From an uncultured Clostridia bacterium (GTDB lineage Bacteria > Bacillota > Clostridia > Christensenellales > Aristaeellaceae), in assembly GCA_934675735.1 (NCBI GenBank), contig CAKURR010000005.1, forward strand, positions 59,097-123,096: 64,000 nt of DNA. The letters run 5' to 3'. The notes below the pieces were generated by a model. That model saw nothing but the letters and a program-made list of their open reading frames with translations, did no database searches and was not told where the DNA came from. How positions within the stretch are numbered: the stretch's first letter is position 1; each line of letters starts with the position of its first letter. Positions 56,508 through 63,799 of the stretch are shown here, in pieces. A program made the position numbers and the translations under genes.

Positions 56508-57044
56508 GTGGAGCGGGAAAAAGAGGCGTTTATCGAATCGCTTTATGCGCGATATGCGGTCAAGCTGGAACGCGCGGGTCTGAACCTTGTGCAGCATCGG
56601 CCCGAATACCGCGACATGGTGGATGACAGCATCCAAAAGACGTTCCTGAAAGCCTATGAGGAATACGACCGGCTGAAAGACGCGCCCTACGTCGAGGCGT
56701 GGCTGTTCAAAACCTGCCGCTATCGGCTGATGACGGAGGTTAACACCTATCGCAGACGACAGAAGCGGCATGTTGCGCTGGACGGCGGCGCGGAGATTTC
56801 GGATGAACGATTGATGACGGCGATCGATGCGCTGCCCGATCAAATCGGCAGCAGGGAATTGCTGGATTCGATTTTGGATGCGCTCAGCGAGAAGGAAAAA
56901 GGGCTTGTGCGGGAACGGTTTGTAAACGGAACAAGCGTCAAAGAGCTGGCGCGGAAGGAAAGAACGACGGTCGGCGCGATTCGAGCCGCGCTGGCGCGGC
57001 TGCGGAAAAAAGCGCGGCGGCTGGCCGAAAACGAACGGGGATAG
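56508..57044 (+). CDS. ECF-type RNA polymerase sigma factor
   Basis: This 178-residue protein has sigma region 2 at about 10-80 (FIESLYARYAVKLERAGLNLV, then MVDDSIQKTFLKAYEEYDRLKDAPYVEAWLFKTCRYRLM) and region 4 at about 110-170 (LSEKEKGLVRERFVNGTSVKELARKERTTVGAIRAALARLRKKARRL). No region 3, as expected for extracytoplasmic-function sigma factors. The start is GTG at 56508 with GGAG upstream. The next gene, 20 nt on, is the likely membrane anti-sigma. The regulon is unknown. Confidence 0.85.
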   Translation: MEREKEAFIESLYARYAVKLERAGLNLVQHRPEYRDMVDDSIQKTFLKAYEEYDRLKDAPYVEAWLFKTCRYRLMTEVNTYRRRQKRHVALDGGAEISDERLMTAIDALPDQIGSRELLDSILDALSEKEKGLVRERFVNGTSVKELARKERTTVGAIRAALARLRKKARRLAENERG

Positions 57045-57064
57045 AGCCGAGGGGAGGCGATGGC

Positions 57065-58168
57065 ATGAACGAAAAAATCGAGGAAATCCGTCGAGCTGTT
57101 CAGGCGGGAAAGCTGACGGCAGGCGGCGCGCGGCAGGCGCTGGAAGCGCGCATTGAGCGGGAAATGAGCCGAAAGCCCGAAGAAATCGATATGGACGCGG
57201 TAAACGCCTGCGAAGCGCTTTTAACCGAGCTGAGCGGCGCGGGCGAAACGCTGCATACCGAAGAAAACCGCCTGGCGATTCGCCGACGGATGCGCGGCGA
57301 GAAGGCGAAACGGCGCGGCCTGCACATACCGAAAGCGGCGGCTGCCGCCGCGGCGCTGACGGCGGTGTTTGCGCTGGGCGGAACGGCCACGGTGCTGGGG
57401 CTTTCGGGCAATGACCACACCAAGCGCCTTGAAGAACTGCCGCAGAGCGGCATGATTGAAGCCGCCGACACGGTTTCGGCGGATACGACGCTCGTCACCC
57501 TGCCGCTTTCGGCGGAAACGCTGACGCTTGCGCAGGCGGATGACAGGCAAATCGCCGACGCGGCGGGCAGAATCCGCGTCGCGGCGCAGACGCTGACCGA
57601 TGTGGACGGGGAAGGCGGCCCGCGGATGCTGCTCGTGCTCGTCGAAAGCGCGGAAGAGATGCATGTGCAAAGCGCGTATCTGGTCGGCGTGGACGCGGAC
57701 GGGAAGCCGTCGGAAACGGCGGCGGAGGTGAGCGCAAGTCCGGCGCTTTTGGCGGGCGGACGGTCAGTGCTGACCGCCGAAATCGAGCCGAATGCGTTGG
57801 ACGGGGTCGAGCGGTTTGAGCTTCGGCTGAATGTGGAACAGACGCCGACATCCGCCGCCGAAGAGCAGGACGCGGACGCGGAGCTGCGCGACCATTACTT
57901 CGTGGCGACGCTGACCGCAGACGCGGACGGCGAAGCAACCGACGGATACGTGAGCATCTGGGCGACGGACGCGGACGGCACGCTGCTCGACGGCTTCAAC
58001 GCGTCGCTGGCCGAGGGCGAACAGCTGCTCGCGGGCGAGACGTGGACGTTTGAAAAGCGCATCGGCAGCTGGGTTACGCCCGAGCAGGAGGACACGGCCG
58101 AGACAGGCTCGGTGGGGTATCGGCTGGCCGCAAAAAATCCGAGAAAAACCGTTGACAATCCTCAATAA
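57065..58168 (+). CDS. single-pass membrane protein, putative anti-sigma factor
   Basis: This 367-residue protein is cytoplasmic at residues 1-95 and helical (IEEIRRAVQAGKLTAGGARQALEARIEREM), then a basic stop-transfer KRRGLHIPK, one membrane helix (about 97-118) and an outside domain with two beta-sandwich-like parts (DGEGGPRMLLVLVES; DHYFVATLTADADGEATDGYVSIW). The position behind the sigma gene and the topology suggest an anti-sigma factor, but no zinc (ZAS) motif is seen. The last codons and stop contain the -35 and spacer of the rplJ promoter. Confidence 0.65.
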   Translation: MNEKIEEIRRAVQAGKLTAGGARQALEARIEREMSRKPEEIDMDAVNACEALLTELSGAGETLHTEENRLAIRRRMRGEKAKRRGLHIPKAAAAAAALTAVFALGGTATVLGLSGNDHTKRLEELPQSGMIEAADTVSADTTLVTLPLSAETLTLAQADDRQIADAAGRIRVAAQTLTDVDGEGGPRMLLVLVESAEEMHVQSAYLVGVDADGKPSETAAEVSASPALLAGGRSVLTAEIEPNALDGVERFELRLNVEQTPTSAAEEQDADAELRDHYFVATLTADADGEATDGYVSIWATDADGTLLDGFNASLAEGEQLLAGETWTFEKRIGSWVTPEQEDTAETGSVGYRLAAKNPRKTVDNPQ

Positions 58169-58180
58169 ATATGGTATGAT
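58152..58180 (+). promoter_or_regulatory. rplJ-rplL promoter overlapping the upstream gene's stop
   Basis: TTGACA (58152-58157), 17 nt, TATGAT (58175-58180). The -35 codes for the last residues (VDN) of the putative anti-sigma gene, whose TAA lies in the spacer. Confidence 0.85.
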
Positions 58181-58329
58181 AGCACCCGTGAATTGAAAAG
58201 TTCTGTGCCTAAGACAGTTGGTCACGCGCTTGCGCGTCGTAAAGGGTTTTCCGCCAGCCGAGGTGCGAGTGCGATTTTTCCGTGAAAACGGTTTTCTGCC
58301 CTTGCGCCCAGCGCAGGGGCTTTTCTTTT
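58181..58329 (+). ncRNA. ribosomal protein L10 leader with attenuator
   Basis: The leader has the conserved pieces of the Firmicute L10 leader: TGCCTAAGACAGTTGGTCA (about 58206-58224), then GCCAGCCGAGGTGCGAG (58252-58268). A terminator GCCCTTGCGC-cca-GCGCAGGGGC (58298-58320) with a T-rich tail follows. L10(L12)4 binding is expected to favour termination and so keep L10/L12 levels in balance. Confidence 0.88.
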
Positions 58330-58359
58330 CCGAAACCTTTCGGGAAGGAGGAAAATGAC

Positions 58360-58881
58360 ATGTCCAAGAATTTTGAAGCGAAGAAAGTCGTTGTTTCCGA
58401 AATCGAGGAGAAGATCGAGAAGGCGCAGTCCATCGTCATCGTCGAGTATAAGGCGCTGACCGTGGAGGCCGTCACCGCTCTGCGCGCCAAGTGCCGCGCG
58501 GCGAACGTCGATTACTGCGTTCTCAAGAACACGCTGGTGAAGCGCGCGCTGGAGAACAAGGGCATCAAGATCGACGATGCGATTCTCGAAGGCCCGAACG
58601 CTTTCGTTTTCAGCAACGGCGATCCGGTGTCCGCTCCGAAGCTCGTCAAGGAGTTCATCACCGCCGCTGAGAAGGACAAGAAGACGTCCCCGCTGACCAT
58701 CAAGGCCGGCATCATGGACGGCGCTGTGCAGAGCGTGGAAGAGGTCAAGGCTCTGGCCGACATCCTGCCGCGCGAGCAGCTCATCGCCAAGATCATGGGT
58801 TGCCTCAACTCTCAGGCGACCGCTCTGGCTTACGTCATCAAGGCGATTGCCGACAAGAAGGCCGAAGCCGGCGAGCAGTAA
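58360..58881 (+). CDS. rplJ: 50S ribosomal protein L10
   Basis: This 173-residue protein starts MSKNFEAKKVVVSEIEEKIEKAQS, has VEYKALTVEAVTALRAKCRAANVDYCVLKNTLVKRAL and AGIMDGAVQSVEEVKALADILP, and a C-terminal helix for L7/L12 dimers. It forms the base of the stalk on the large subunit. GAAGGAGG precedes the ATG (58360). It is controlled by the leader upstream. Confidence 0.96.
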   Translation: MSKNFEAKKVVVSEIEEKIEKAQSIVIVEYKALTVEAVTALRAKCRAANVDYCVLKNTLVKRALENKGIKIDDAILEGPNAFVFSNGDPVSAPKLVKEFITAAEKDKKTSPLTIKAGIMDGAVQSVEEVKALADILPREQLIAKIMGCLNSQATALAYVIKAIADKKAEAGEQ

Positions 58882-58951
58882 TCTGCAAAAGACAGCCGGA
58901 TAGACGGCATCTTCAATCCAACCAAATCTACAATAATGGAGGTAACTTACC

Positions 58952-59326
58952 ATGGAAATCAATGAGATCGTTTCCGCTATCGAAAGCCTGACCCTGATTC
59001 AGGCTTCTGAGCTTGTGAAGGCCCTCGAAGAGAAGTTCGGCGTTTCCGCCGCCGCTCCGGTTGCCGCTGCCGGCGTTGCCGGTGCTCCGGCCGCTGCCGC
59101 CGAGGAGAAGACCGAGTTTGACGTCGTTCTGGCCGGCTTCGACGCAGCCAAGAAGGTCGCCATCATCAAGGCCGTCCGCGAGGTCGTGCCGGGCCTGGGC
59201 CTGAAGGAAGCCAAGGACATCGTCGAAGGCGCTCCGAAGACCCTGAAGGAAGGCGCTTCCAAGGAAGAGGCCGAGGCCATGAAGAAGAAGCTCGAAGAAG
59301 CGGGCGCGAAGGTCGAAGTCAAGTAA
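58952..59326 (+). CDS. rplL: 50S ribosomal protein L7/L12
   Basis: This 124-residue acidic stalk protein has an N-terminal dimer helix (SLTLIQASELVKALEEKFGV), an Ala/Gly hinge (about 32-52) and a C-terminal domain with FDVVLAGFDAAKKVAIIKAVREVVPGLGLKEAKDIVE that contacts translation factors. A terminator follows, and rpoB does not come next, a break of the common rplL-rpoB order. Confidence 0.96.
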   Translation: MEINEIVSAIESLTLIQASELVKALEEKFGVSAAAPVAAAGVAGAPAAAAEEKTEFDVVLAGFDAAKKVAIIKAVREVVPGLGLKEAKDIVEGAPKTLKEGASKEEAEAMKKKLEEAGAKVEVK

Positions 59327-59348
59327 TTTTCCTTCCCCAAAAACACAA

Positions 59349-59379
59349 GGCTGTCAGGCGAAAGCTTGGCAGCTTTTTT
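59349..59379 (+). terminator. terminator after rplL
   Basis: GGCTGTCA pairs with TTGGCAGC over a short loop and six T follow. A second perfect hairpin (CCGCATGCAG..CTGCATGCGG, 59559-59595, A- and T-flanked) stands 180 nt further. Between them is an R4 palindrome at 59525-59549, and nothing else was seen. Confidence 0.75.
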
Positions 59380-59628
59380 CTGTTTGCAATCAATGAGCGA
59401 ATCCGAAAATCTGTACAAATTCCCGGAACGGACGACAACTCGTGAAACAGGCACGTTTTTCACAGAAACAGGACAGTGCTCTCGTTGCCGCTGCTTTATT
59501 CCGGTTATGTATCGTTTTTTGCTTGTAGGGGCGCGCATTGCGCGTCCGCCGTGTCCATAAAAAGCCGCATGCAGAGTGTTCTGCATGCGGCTTTTGTGGT
59601 TATGGAAGGAAGGCTTGAAGCGGCTTAT

Positions 59629-59766
59629 ACAGAGTCAGGTAACGCTTCGCTGCCTGACTCCCGAGAAGTTCCGCTTCGCGGAGGGGTTACGATGGGGCTT
59701 TGCCCCAAACCCCACAAGGGAACTGAGTTCCCTTGACCTTCCGTTTTGCTTCGCGCGGGTTAAAGA
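59629..59766 (+). repeat. R3 hairpin-chain repeat, left copy
   Basis: GAGTCAGG..CCTGACTC (loop with CGCTTCGC), TTCCGCTTCGCGGA, GATGGGGCTTTGCCCC, AAGGGAACTGAGTTCCCTT, TTGCTTCGCGCGGGTTAAAG. It is an inverted copy of 60952-61098. Both copies bracket the dehydrogenase gene. Confidence 0.8.
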
Positions 59767-59769
59767 GAG

Positions 59770-60795
59770 TCAGCAATAGAACTCCATGGGGTAAGTCAGA
59801 TACTGATTGGGGTCGAGCTGATCGGCAGTGACATAGCCCGCCGGGGCATTGATAAGGCTGGGCAGGCGATTGACGACCGTCGCGCAGGTATGTTCGACCG
59901 TCGCGGGTTTAACGACATGGAACTCGGTATCCGGTTCGCCGCTGATCTTCCAATCGCACAAATCGCCGTCATCCGGGCCATAGACCTTACCGATGGTTTC
60001 CTCTTCGATGGTGATACCCTGCATGGTTTCAATCGTCACGACGGCGCTCATGCCGATACAGCGGCCCGCCTGAATGGTCTTACCGAGTGTGGAGGAATGG
60101 ATATCATGGTCGATGATACACGGCACATGCTTCTGGGTGATGGACTTAATCGTCAGGCCGAGCTTATTACAAATCGCTTCGCTGGCGTTCCACGCGTAAG
60201 ACGGCTCGAAAGCGTCGGGATGCGCGATTTGCTGCTCAAACTCTTCGGGCGTGAGGTCACAGCCATGGGCCTTGGCGAGCGCGAGGCCGTATTCATCGAC
60301 GTTATAGCTATACGCGCCCTTGATTTTAGTAATCTTATGGCAGCCGCCCGCGACGAGCGCGACCATATTAACCCAGAAGATATCCTGCATGCCGCTGCCG
60401 GTAATGGTGCAGCCCGTTTCCTTGGCGAGCGCGTCGAGACGGTTAATCTGCGCGGCGGAGGTCGTCCACGGATAGATGGCTTCCTCACAGGTGGTGATGA
60501 CGTTGATGCCGCGGCTCACGCACTTTTCAACGTGGTCATAGATATCGCCGATGAAGCTGAACAGGGTGACGATGGCGACGTCCGCGTCGCACTCGTCGAG
60601 CACCTTATCCGCGTCCTTGCTGATGATGACGCCCGTCTTGACGCCCAGCTCCGCAAAATCGCCGACGTCCATGCCGACAACCTTGGGGTTCACGTCGATT
60701 GCGCCGACGATCTGCGCACCATGCTCATGCAGATAGCGCAGAATGTATTTGCTCATTTTGCCGCAGCCATACTGAACAACTTTGATTTTTTCCAT
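59770..60795 (-). CDS. NAD(P)-dependent dehydrogenase, 2,4-diaminopentanoate dehydrogenase-like
   Basis: This 341-residue protein has a Rossmann N-terminus (KVVQYGCGKMSKYILRYL, 5-22; GAIDVN at strand 2) of the dihydrodipicolinate reductase type. The middle and C-terminal parts (TCEEAIYPW, ITGSGMQDIFWVNM, GIGxx-type SYNVDEYGLALAKAHG) match the family of 2,4-diaminopentanoate dehydrogenase (Ord of ornithine fermentation) and relatives. No other ornithine-fermentation gene is near, so the exact substrate is open. AAGGAGG precedes the ATG. The promoter has MerR-type architecture, and the MerR gene lies upstream on the same strand. Confidence 0.75.
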   Translation of the reverse strand: MEKIKVVQYGCGKMSKYILRYLHEHGAQIVGAIDVNPKVVGMDVGDFAELGVKTGVIISKDADKVLDECDADVAIVTLFSFIGDIYDHVEKCVSRGINVITTCEEAIYPWTTSAAQINRLDALAKETGCTITGSGMQDIFWVNMVALVAGGCHKITKIKGAYSYNVDEYGLALAKAHGCDLTPEEFEQQIAHPDAFEPSYAWNASEAICNKLGLTIKSITQKHVPCIIDHDIHSSTLGKTIQAGRCIGMSAVVTIETMQGITIEEETIGKVYGPDDGDLCDWKISGEPDTEFHVVKPATVEHTCATVVNRLPSLINAPAGYVTADQLDPNQYLTYPMEFYC

Positions 60796-60866
60796 CGTAA
60801 CTGCCTCCTTGTGATGTCGGTCGATGCGCGGGCTTTTTGCAGCGCCGCTCTTGCTTTGTTGACCTT

Positions 60867-60897
60867 ATCATAAACCCTCTTGCAGAAAGAGAGTCAA
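60867..60897 (-). promoter_or_regulatory. MerR-type promoter with 19-bp spacer and dyad
   Basis: On the minus strand TTGACT (complement of 60892-60897) and TATGAT (complement of 60867-60872) are 19 nt apart. The spacer holds a dyad: ACCCTCTT (60874-60881), GCAGA, AAGAGAGT (60887-60894), with one mismatch. An overlong spacer with a central dyad is the signature of MerR-activated promoters. Confidence 0.75.
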
Positions 60898-60951
60898 GTA
60901 CTTTGAGGAAAAAATGTCAGAAAATTTATAAAAAGGAAAAAATCGGTAAAC

Positions 60952-61098
60952 CGGTGCGAAGCAAAGCGGAGGGTCAAGGGAACTCAGTTCCCTTGTGGGG
61001 TATGGGGCAAAGCCCCATCGTAACCCCGGCGCGAAGCGCAACTGAACGGGAGTCAGGGAGCGAAGCGATACCTGACTCTTGAAAAGCCGTTTTAACCC
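60952..61098 (-). repeat. R3 hairpin-chain repeat, right copy (inverted)
   Basis: It is the inverse of 59629-59766 with the same order of hairpins. A terminator-like palindrome GACGCGCG..CGCGCGTC (61110-61128, R4-like) follows before the merR gene ends. Confidence 0.8.
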
Positions 61099-61161
61099 AT
61101 AAAAAAACAGACGCGCGTCGCGCGTCCGTTATGGCGATTTTATGGCGATTTGCAAACGGCG

Positions 61162-61680
61162 TTACCGAAAACTCACCGGGACCTGAAGCCGTAAAAACAT
61201 GCTTCGGCTTTCGCTGTCAAACACGTTGAACTCGGTCAGCACCTCGCAGATGTAATCGCCCGCGACGGTGTAGCCGTGCTCACGGCAGAAAGCGAGCAGG
61301 CGCTCGGCATAGCGCGGTTCGTCGTCGTAATTATCCAGATAGATGCAGGCGATGGCGCGCTCGACGGCGTTGTGCCGCGCACGCAGCGCGCGCATCTCGC
61401 GGTGCATCTGCTCGTTCTTCTCAATCAGGATGGATTCAATCAGCGTGATATCCTCCCTGCGCAGCACATCCGCGATTTCGGCGAGGCTCATGCCCAGCTC
61501 CTTCATGTAGGCAATCATATCCAATCGGGCGTTTTGGGCGATATCGTAATAGCGGTAGCCCGTCTGCGGGTCTTTATACCGCGGCGAAAGCAGGCCCATA
61601 TCGTCATACAGGCGGAGAGTGGCGATGGTGATGTGGTTGAGCTTGGCCATTTGGCCGATGGAGAGCAAATCTTCGCGCAC
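61162..61680 (-). CDS. MerR family transcriptional regulator
   Basis: This 172-residue protein starts with a GTG (complement of 61678-61680) after GGAAGGAGG. It has a MerR winged helix domain (LLSIGQMAKLNHITIATLRLYDDMGLLSPRYKDPQTGYRYYDIAQ, about 5-50), a helical dimerisation region (SLAEIADVLRREDITLIESILIEKNEQMHREMRAL) and a short C-terminal part (VAGDYICEVLTEFNVF...MFLRLQVPVSF). The last recalls the end of a GyrI-like effector domain, shorter than usual. It is likely to control the dehydrogenase gene downstream. Confidence 0.88.
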   Translation of the reverse strand: MREDLLSIGQMAKLNHITIATLRLYDDMGLLSPRYKDPQTGYRYYDIAQNARLDMIAYMKELGMSLAEIADVLRREDITLIESILIEKNEQMHREMRALRARHNAVERAIACIYLDNYDDEPRYAERLLAFCREHGYTVAGDYICEVLTEFNVFDSESRSMFLRLQVPVSFR

Positions 61681-61700
61681 AGGGGACAGCCTCCTTCCCG

Positions 61701-61725
61701 AAACTCTGATGTTGGATGAGAGTTT
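61701..61725. promoter_or_regulatory. dyad before the merR gene
   Basis: AAACTCT (61701-61707) and AGAGTTT (61719-61725) form a perfect 7-bp inverted repeat. The CTCT..AGAG core is shared with the dyad at 60874-60894, so autoregulation is possible. Confidence 0.45.
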
Positions 61726-61736
61726 TGCGGTTAAAA

Positions 61737-61972
61737 GACGTTTCAATCGTAGGCCGCTTTGCGGCCTGCTCTGAAACTTGCTTTTTTACCGTTATAGGGG
61801 GGTTACGATGGGGCTTGTTCGGGAAACTCGCATAGTCGTGCAAGCACTCCTTGCGATTTCCGATTTTCATCACGCTGAATCCCGCACAGCGGGCGCGTGA
61901 TTTCAATCCTCCATGCCCCACCAGAAACCTGAGGTTTCTGGACTTCCCTCTTCGCTTCGCGCTTATGATTGC
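61737..61972 (+). repeat. R1 hairpin-chain repeat, long copy E
   Basis: CGTTTCAATC..GGCCGC-ttt-GCGGCC..CTCTGAAAC, then a 40-nt hairpin (61822-61861) and a second one (ATCACGC/GCGTGAT, 61869-61875 and 61895-61901). GAAACCTGAGGTTTC follows, and the end CTCTTCGCTTCGCG. Compared with copy A its stems differ by paired base changes. Confidence 0.8.
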
Positions 61973-61983
61973 GGCAGCTGCAA

Positions 61984-63540
61984 TCAGCCGATTACGGTGC
62001 AGTACCGATGGGTATCCACGCGGATATCGGGATGGGTGGTGATATAATCAATCATCGCGTCGGCCACGTCGGTGAGCACCTCGCGGGCGACCTTCTGCTT
62101 CGGCAGCATATCATAGCCGCCCGTGCCGCAGAAGCGATAGCTGTTGATGCAGACGGTGACGGGTTCATCCTCGCCCAGCTCACGGCCCTCAAAGACGATG
62201 GAGGTCACGCGCTCGCCGACGGGCTTGCGCACGTCGATGGTGTAATCGATGCCAGAGAAGAAATCGTAGTTATAATGCTGCACCTTCGGGCGAAGGAACT
62301 CGCTGGAAATGCAGACTTTGCCGTTTTCGTCGTGGGCGAAATAGGCGGCGGAGCGTTCGATATACTGCTTGAGCGCGGGTCGGGTCATCTCCAGCACGAC
62401 GAGGGTGTTGGTATAGATATAGGTGGAGACCACGTCGCGGATGGTGACCTCGGTCGGCAGGCCCTTAAACTCGTTGGGCAGGGCGCTGGACGCAATCTGC
62501 GCGCCGGAGGCTTCGAGCTGCACGGTGTTGATGAAGTTGGCGAGATAGCTTCCCTCAAGCGCGGCCTTGAGATGGTCTTCGCTTGCGAGCGGCAGGTCGA
62601 GGTGACCGGCGGGGGTATCGAGCCACGTCTGCACGCGCTTTTCCAGCGGCATGAGCAGATTATAGGCGCTTTCCAGCGGCTTGCCGTCGGCGGGGATGAT
62701 GCGGCTTTCAAAGCGCTTGCTGCCGTCGTCGTGCACGGTGACGGTGATGCCGCAGCAATGCGGCGCGCGGTAGGTCGGCTGAACGGCAAAGCTGTTGCCG
62801 AAGTGCACGCCGTCCACGCGCATATGCTGGTGGCCCGTGAGCACGAGGTCAAAGCCCAGCTCGCGGCACATTTGGCAGGCCTGATTCTCGGCGCTGGCGG
62901 TCAGCGGCGCGCCGGTCTCCAGGTCGCACTCAAACCCGCCGTGGTAAATCAGCACGGTGATATCGCACAGGGGCTTCACGGCTTCCAGCGCGGCCTTTGC
63001 GGCGGGCACAGGCTCTTCGATGACGAGCTGCTCGACCGTCTTGGGGTTCTCCCAGCGGCGGACGAAGTGCGTGCACACGCCGACCAGGCCGACGCGCAGC
63101 CCGTTTTCCAGTTGATGCACGGCATAGGGCGCGACGGGCAGGCGGCCCTCCTTATCGCGGATGTTGGCGCACAGGCAGAGCGCGTCGAGGTTGGTCAGGT
63201 AATCCAGCAGGGCGTCCACGCCGTAGTTGAAATCGTGGTTGCCCAGCGTCACGAATTGGTAGCCCGCCAGATTCATCATCGCGGCGATGGGGTGCGTGCC
63301 GTAGGTCCCCTCCGTCAGACAGGCGGCCTTCTTCTCGGGCGACAGGCGCTGATACAGGTTGGTCAGCGGCGAGCCCTGAATGGTGTCGCCGCCGTCGATG
63401 ATGAGCGTGTTGCCGTCGTGCGGATATTCGCTCGCCAGCTTCATCAGGCCCATCGGGCGATCCTGCATGTCGGCGTAGTTGGTGGGGTAGAGGTAGCCGT
63501 GGGTGTCGGAGGTGTAGCGGATGGTGAGTGTTTTAGACAT
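61984..63540 (-). CDS. cytoplasmic 5'-nucleotidase/metallophosphatase family protein
   Basis: This 518-residue protein has an N-terminal calcineurin-like metallophosphatase domain with TSDTHGYL (10-17), IDGGDTIQGS (about 47-56), TLGNHDFNYG (about 98-107) and VLTGHQHMRVDG (about 234-245). The C-terminal 5'-nucleotidase domain follows (SYLANFINTVQLEASGAQIA, VVSTYIYTNTLVVLEMTR, SGIDYTIDV, FCGTGGYDM). There is no signal peptide, so unlike most UshA relatives it probably acts inside the cell. ACAGGAG lies 8 nt before the ATG. Confidence 0.9.
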   Translation of the reverse strand: MSKTLTIRYTSDTHGYLYPTNYADMQDRPMGLMKLASEYPHDGNTLIIDGGDTIQGSPLTNLYQRLSPEKKAACLTEGTYGTHPIAAMMNLAGYQFVTLGNHDFNYGVDALLDYLTNLDALCLCANIRDKEGRLPVAPYAVHQLENGLRVGLVGVCTHFVRRWENPKTVEQLVIEEPVPAAKAALEAVKPLCDITVLIYHGGFECDLETGAPLTASAENQACQMCRELGFDLVLTGHQHMRVDGVHFGNSFAVQPTYRAPHCCGITVTVHDDGSKRFESRIIPADGKPLESAYNLLMPLEKRVQTWLDTPAGHLDLPLASEDHLKAALEGSYLANFINTVQLEASGAQIASSALPNEFKGLPTEVTIRDVVSTYIYTNTLVVLEMTRPALKQYIERSAAYFAHDENGKVCISSEFLRPKVQHYNYDFFSGIDYTIDVRKPVGERVTSIVFEGRELGEDEPVTVCINSYRFCGTGGYDMLPKQKVAREVLTDVADAMIDYITTHPDIRVDTHRYCTVIG

Positions 63541-63555
63541 AAACTGCTCCTGTTA

Positions 63556-63588
63556 AAAAGCCCTCCCTCAGGATGTAAGGGAGGGTGT
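63556..63588 (-). terminator. terminator or attenuator just before the nucleotidase gene
   Basis: On the minus strand CCCTCCCT..GAGGGAGGG is followed by CTTTTT, only 16 nt before the start codon. It may end the phn-type transcript upstream or attenuate the nucleotidase gene. Confidence 0.7.
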
Positions 63589-63620
63589 GGTTTTTGTGGG
63601 GATTTCGCGTCTGCGGACGC

Positions 63621-63699
63621 GACCAAAGGGCTTTCCGCTTTCTGCCGTTTGTTTCCGCCACAGGCGGCAACGACCGAAAGCCTCTTTGGAAACCTTCGG
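63621..63699. repeat. R2 repeat, copy e (core of the long type, truncated ends)
   Basis: CCAAAGGGCTTTCCGCTTTC..GAAAGCCTCTTTGG encloses TGCCGTTTG..CAACGAC. The outer arms found in other copies are missing or changed. 63700-63799 shows nothing else clear. Confidence 0.65.
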
Positions 63700-63799
63700 C
63701 CTCTCGTAAGAAAGTGTAGAGCTAAAAGGTTTGGACGCGTGTGCAAACCAATCAAATACAAGCAAACTTGCGGCGGAGGTAAGGCCGAGCTTAGCTCGG

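Noticed and set aside
59400..59560. Short open frame after rplL
   Set aside because: It has no ribosome binding site and runs into an R4 palindrome; composition is not protein-like.
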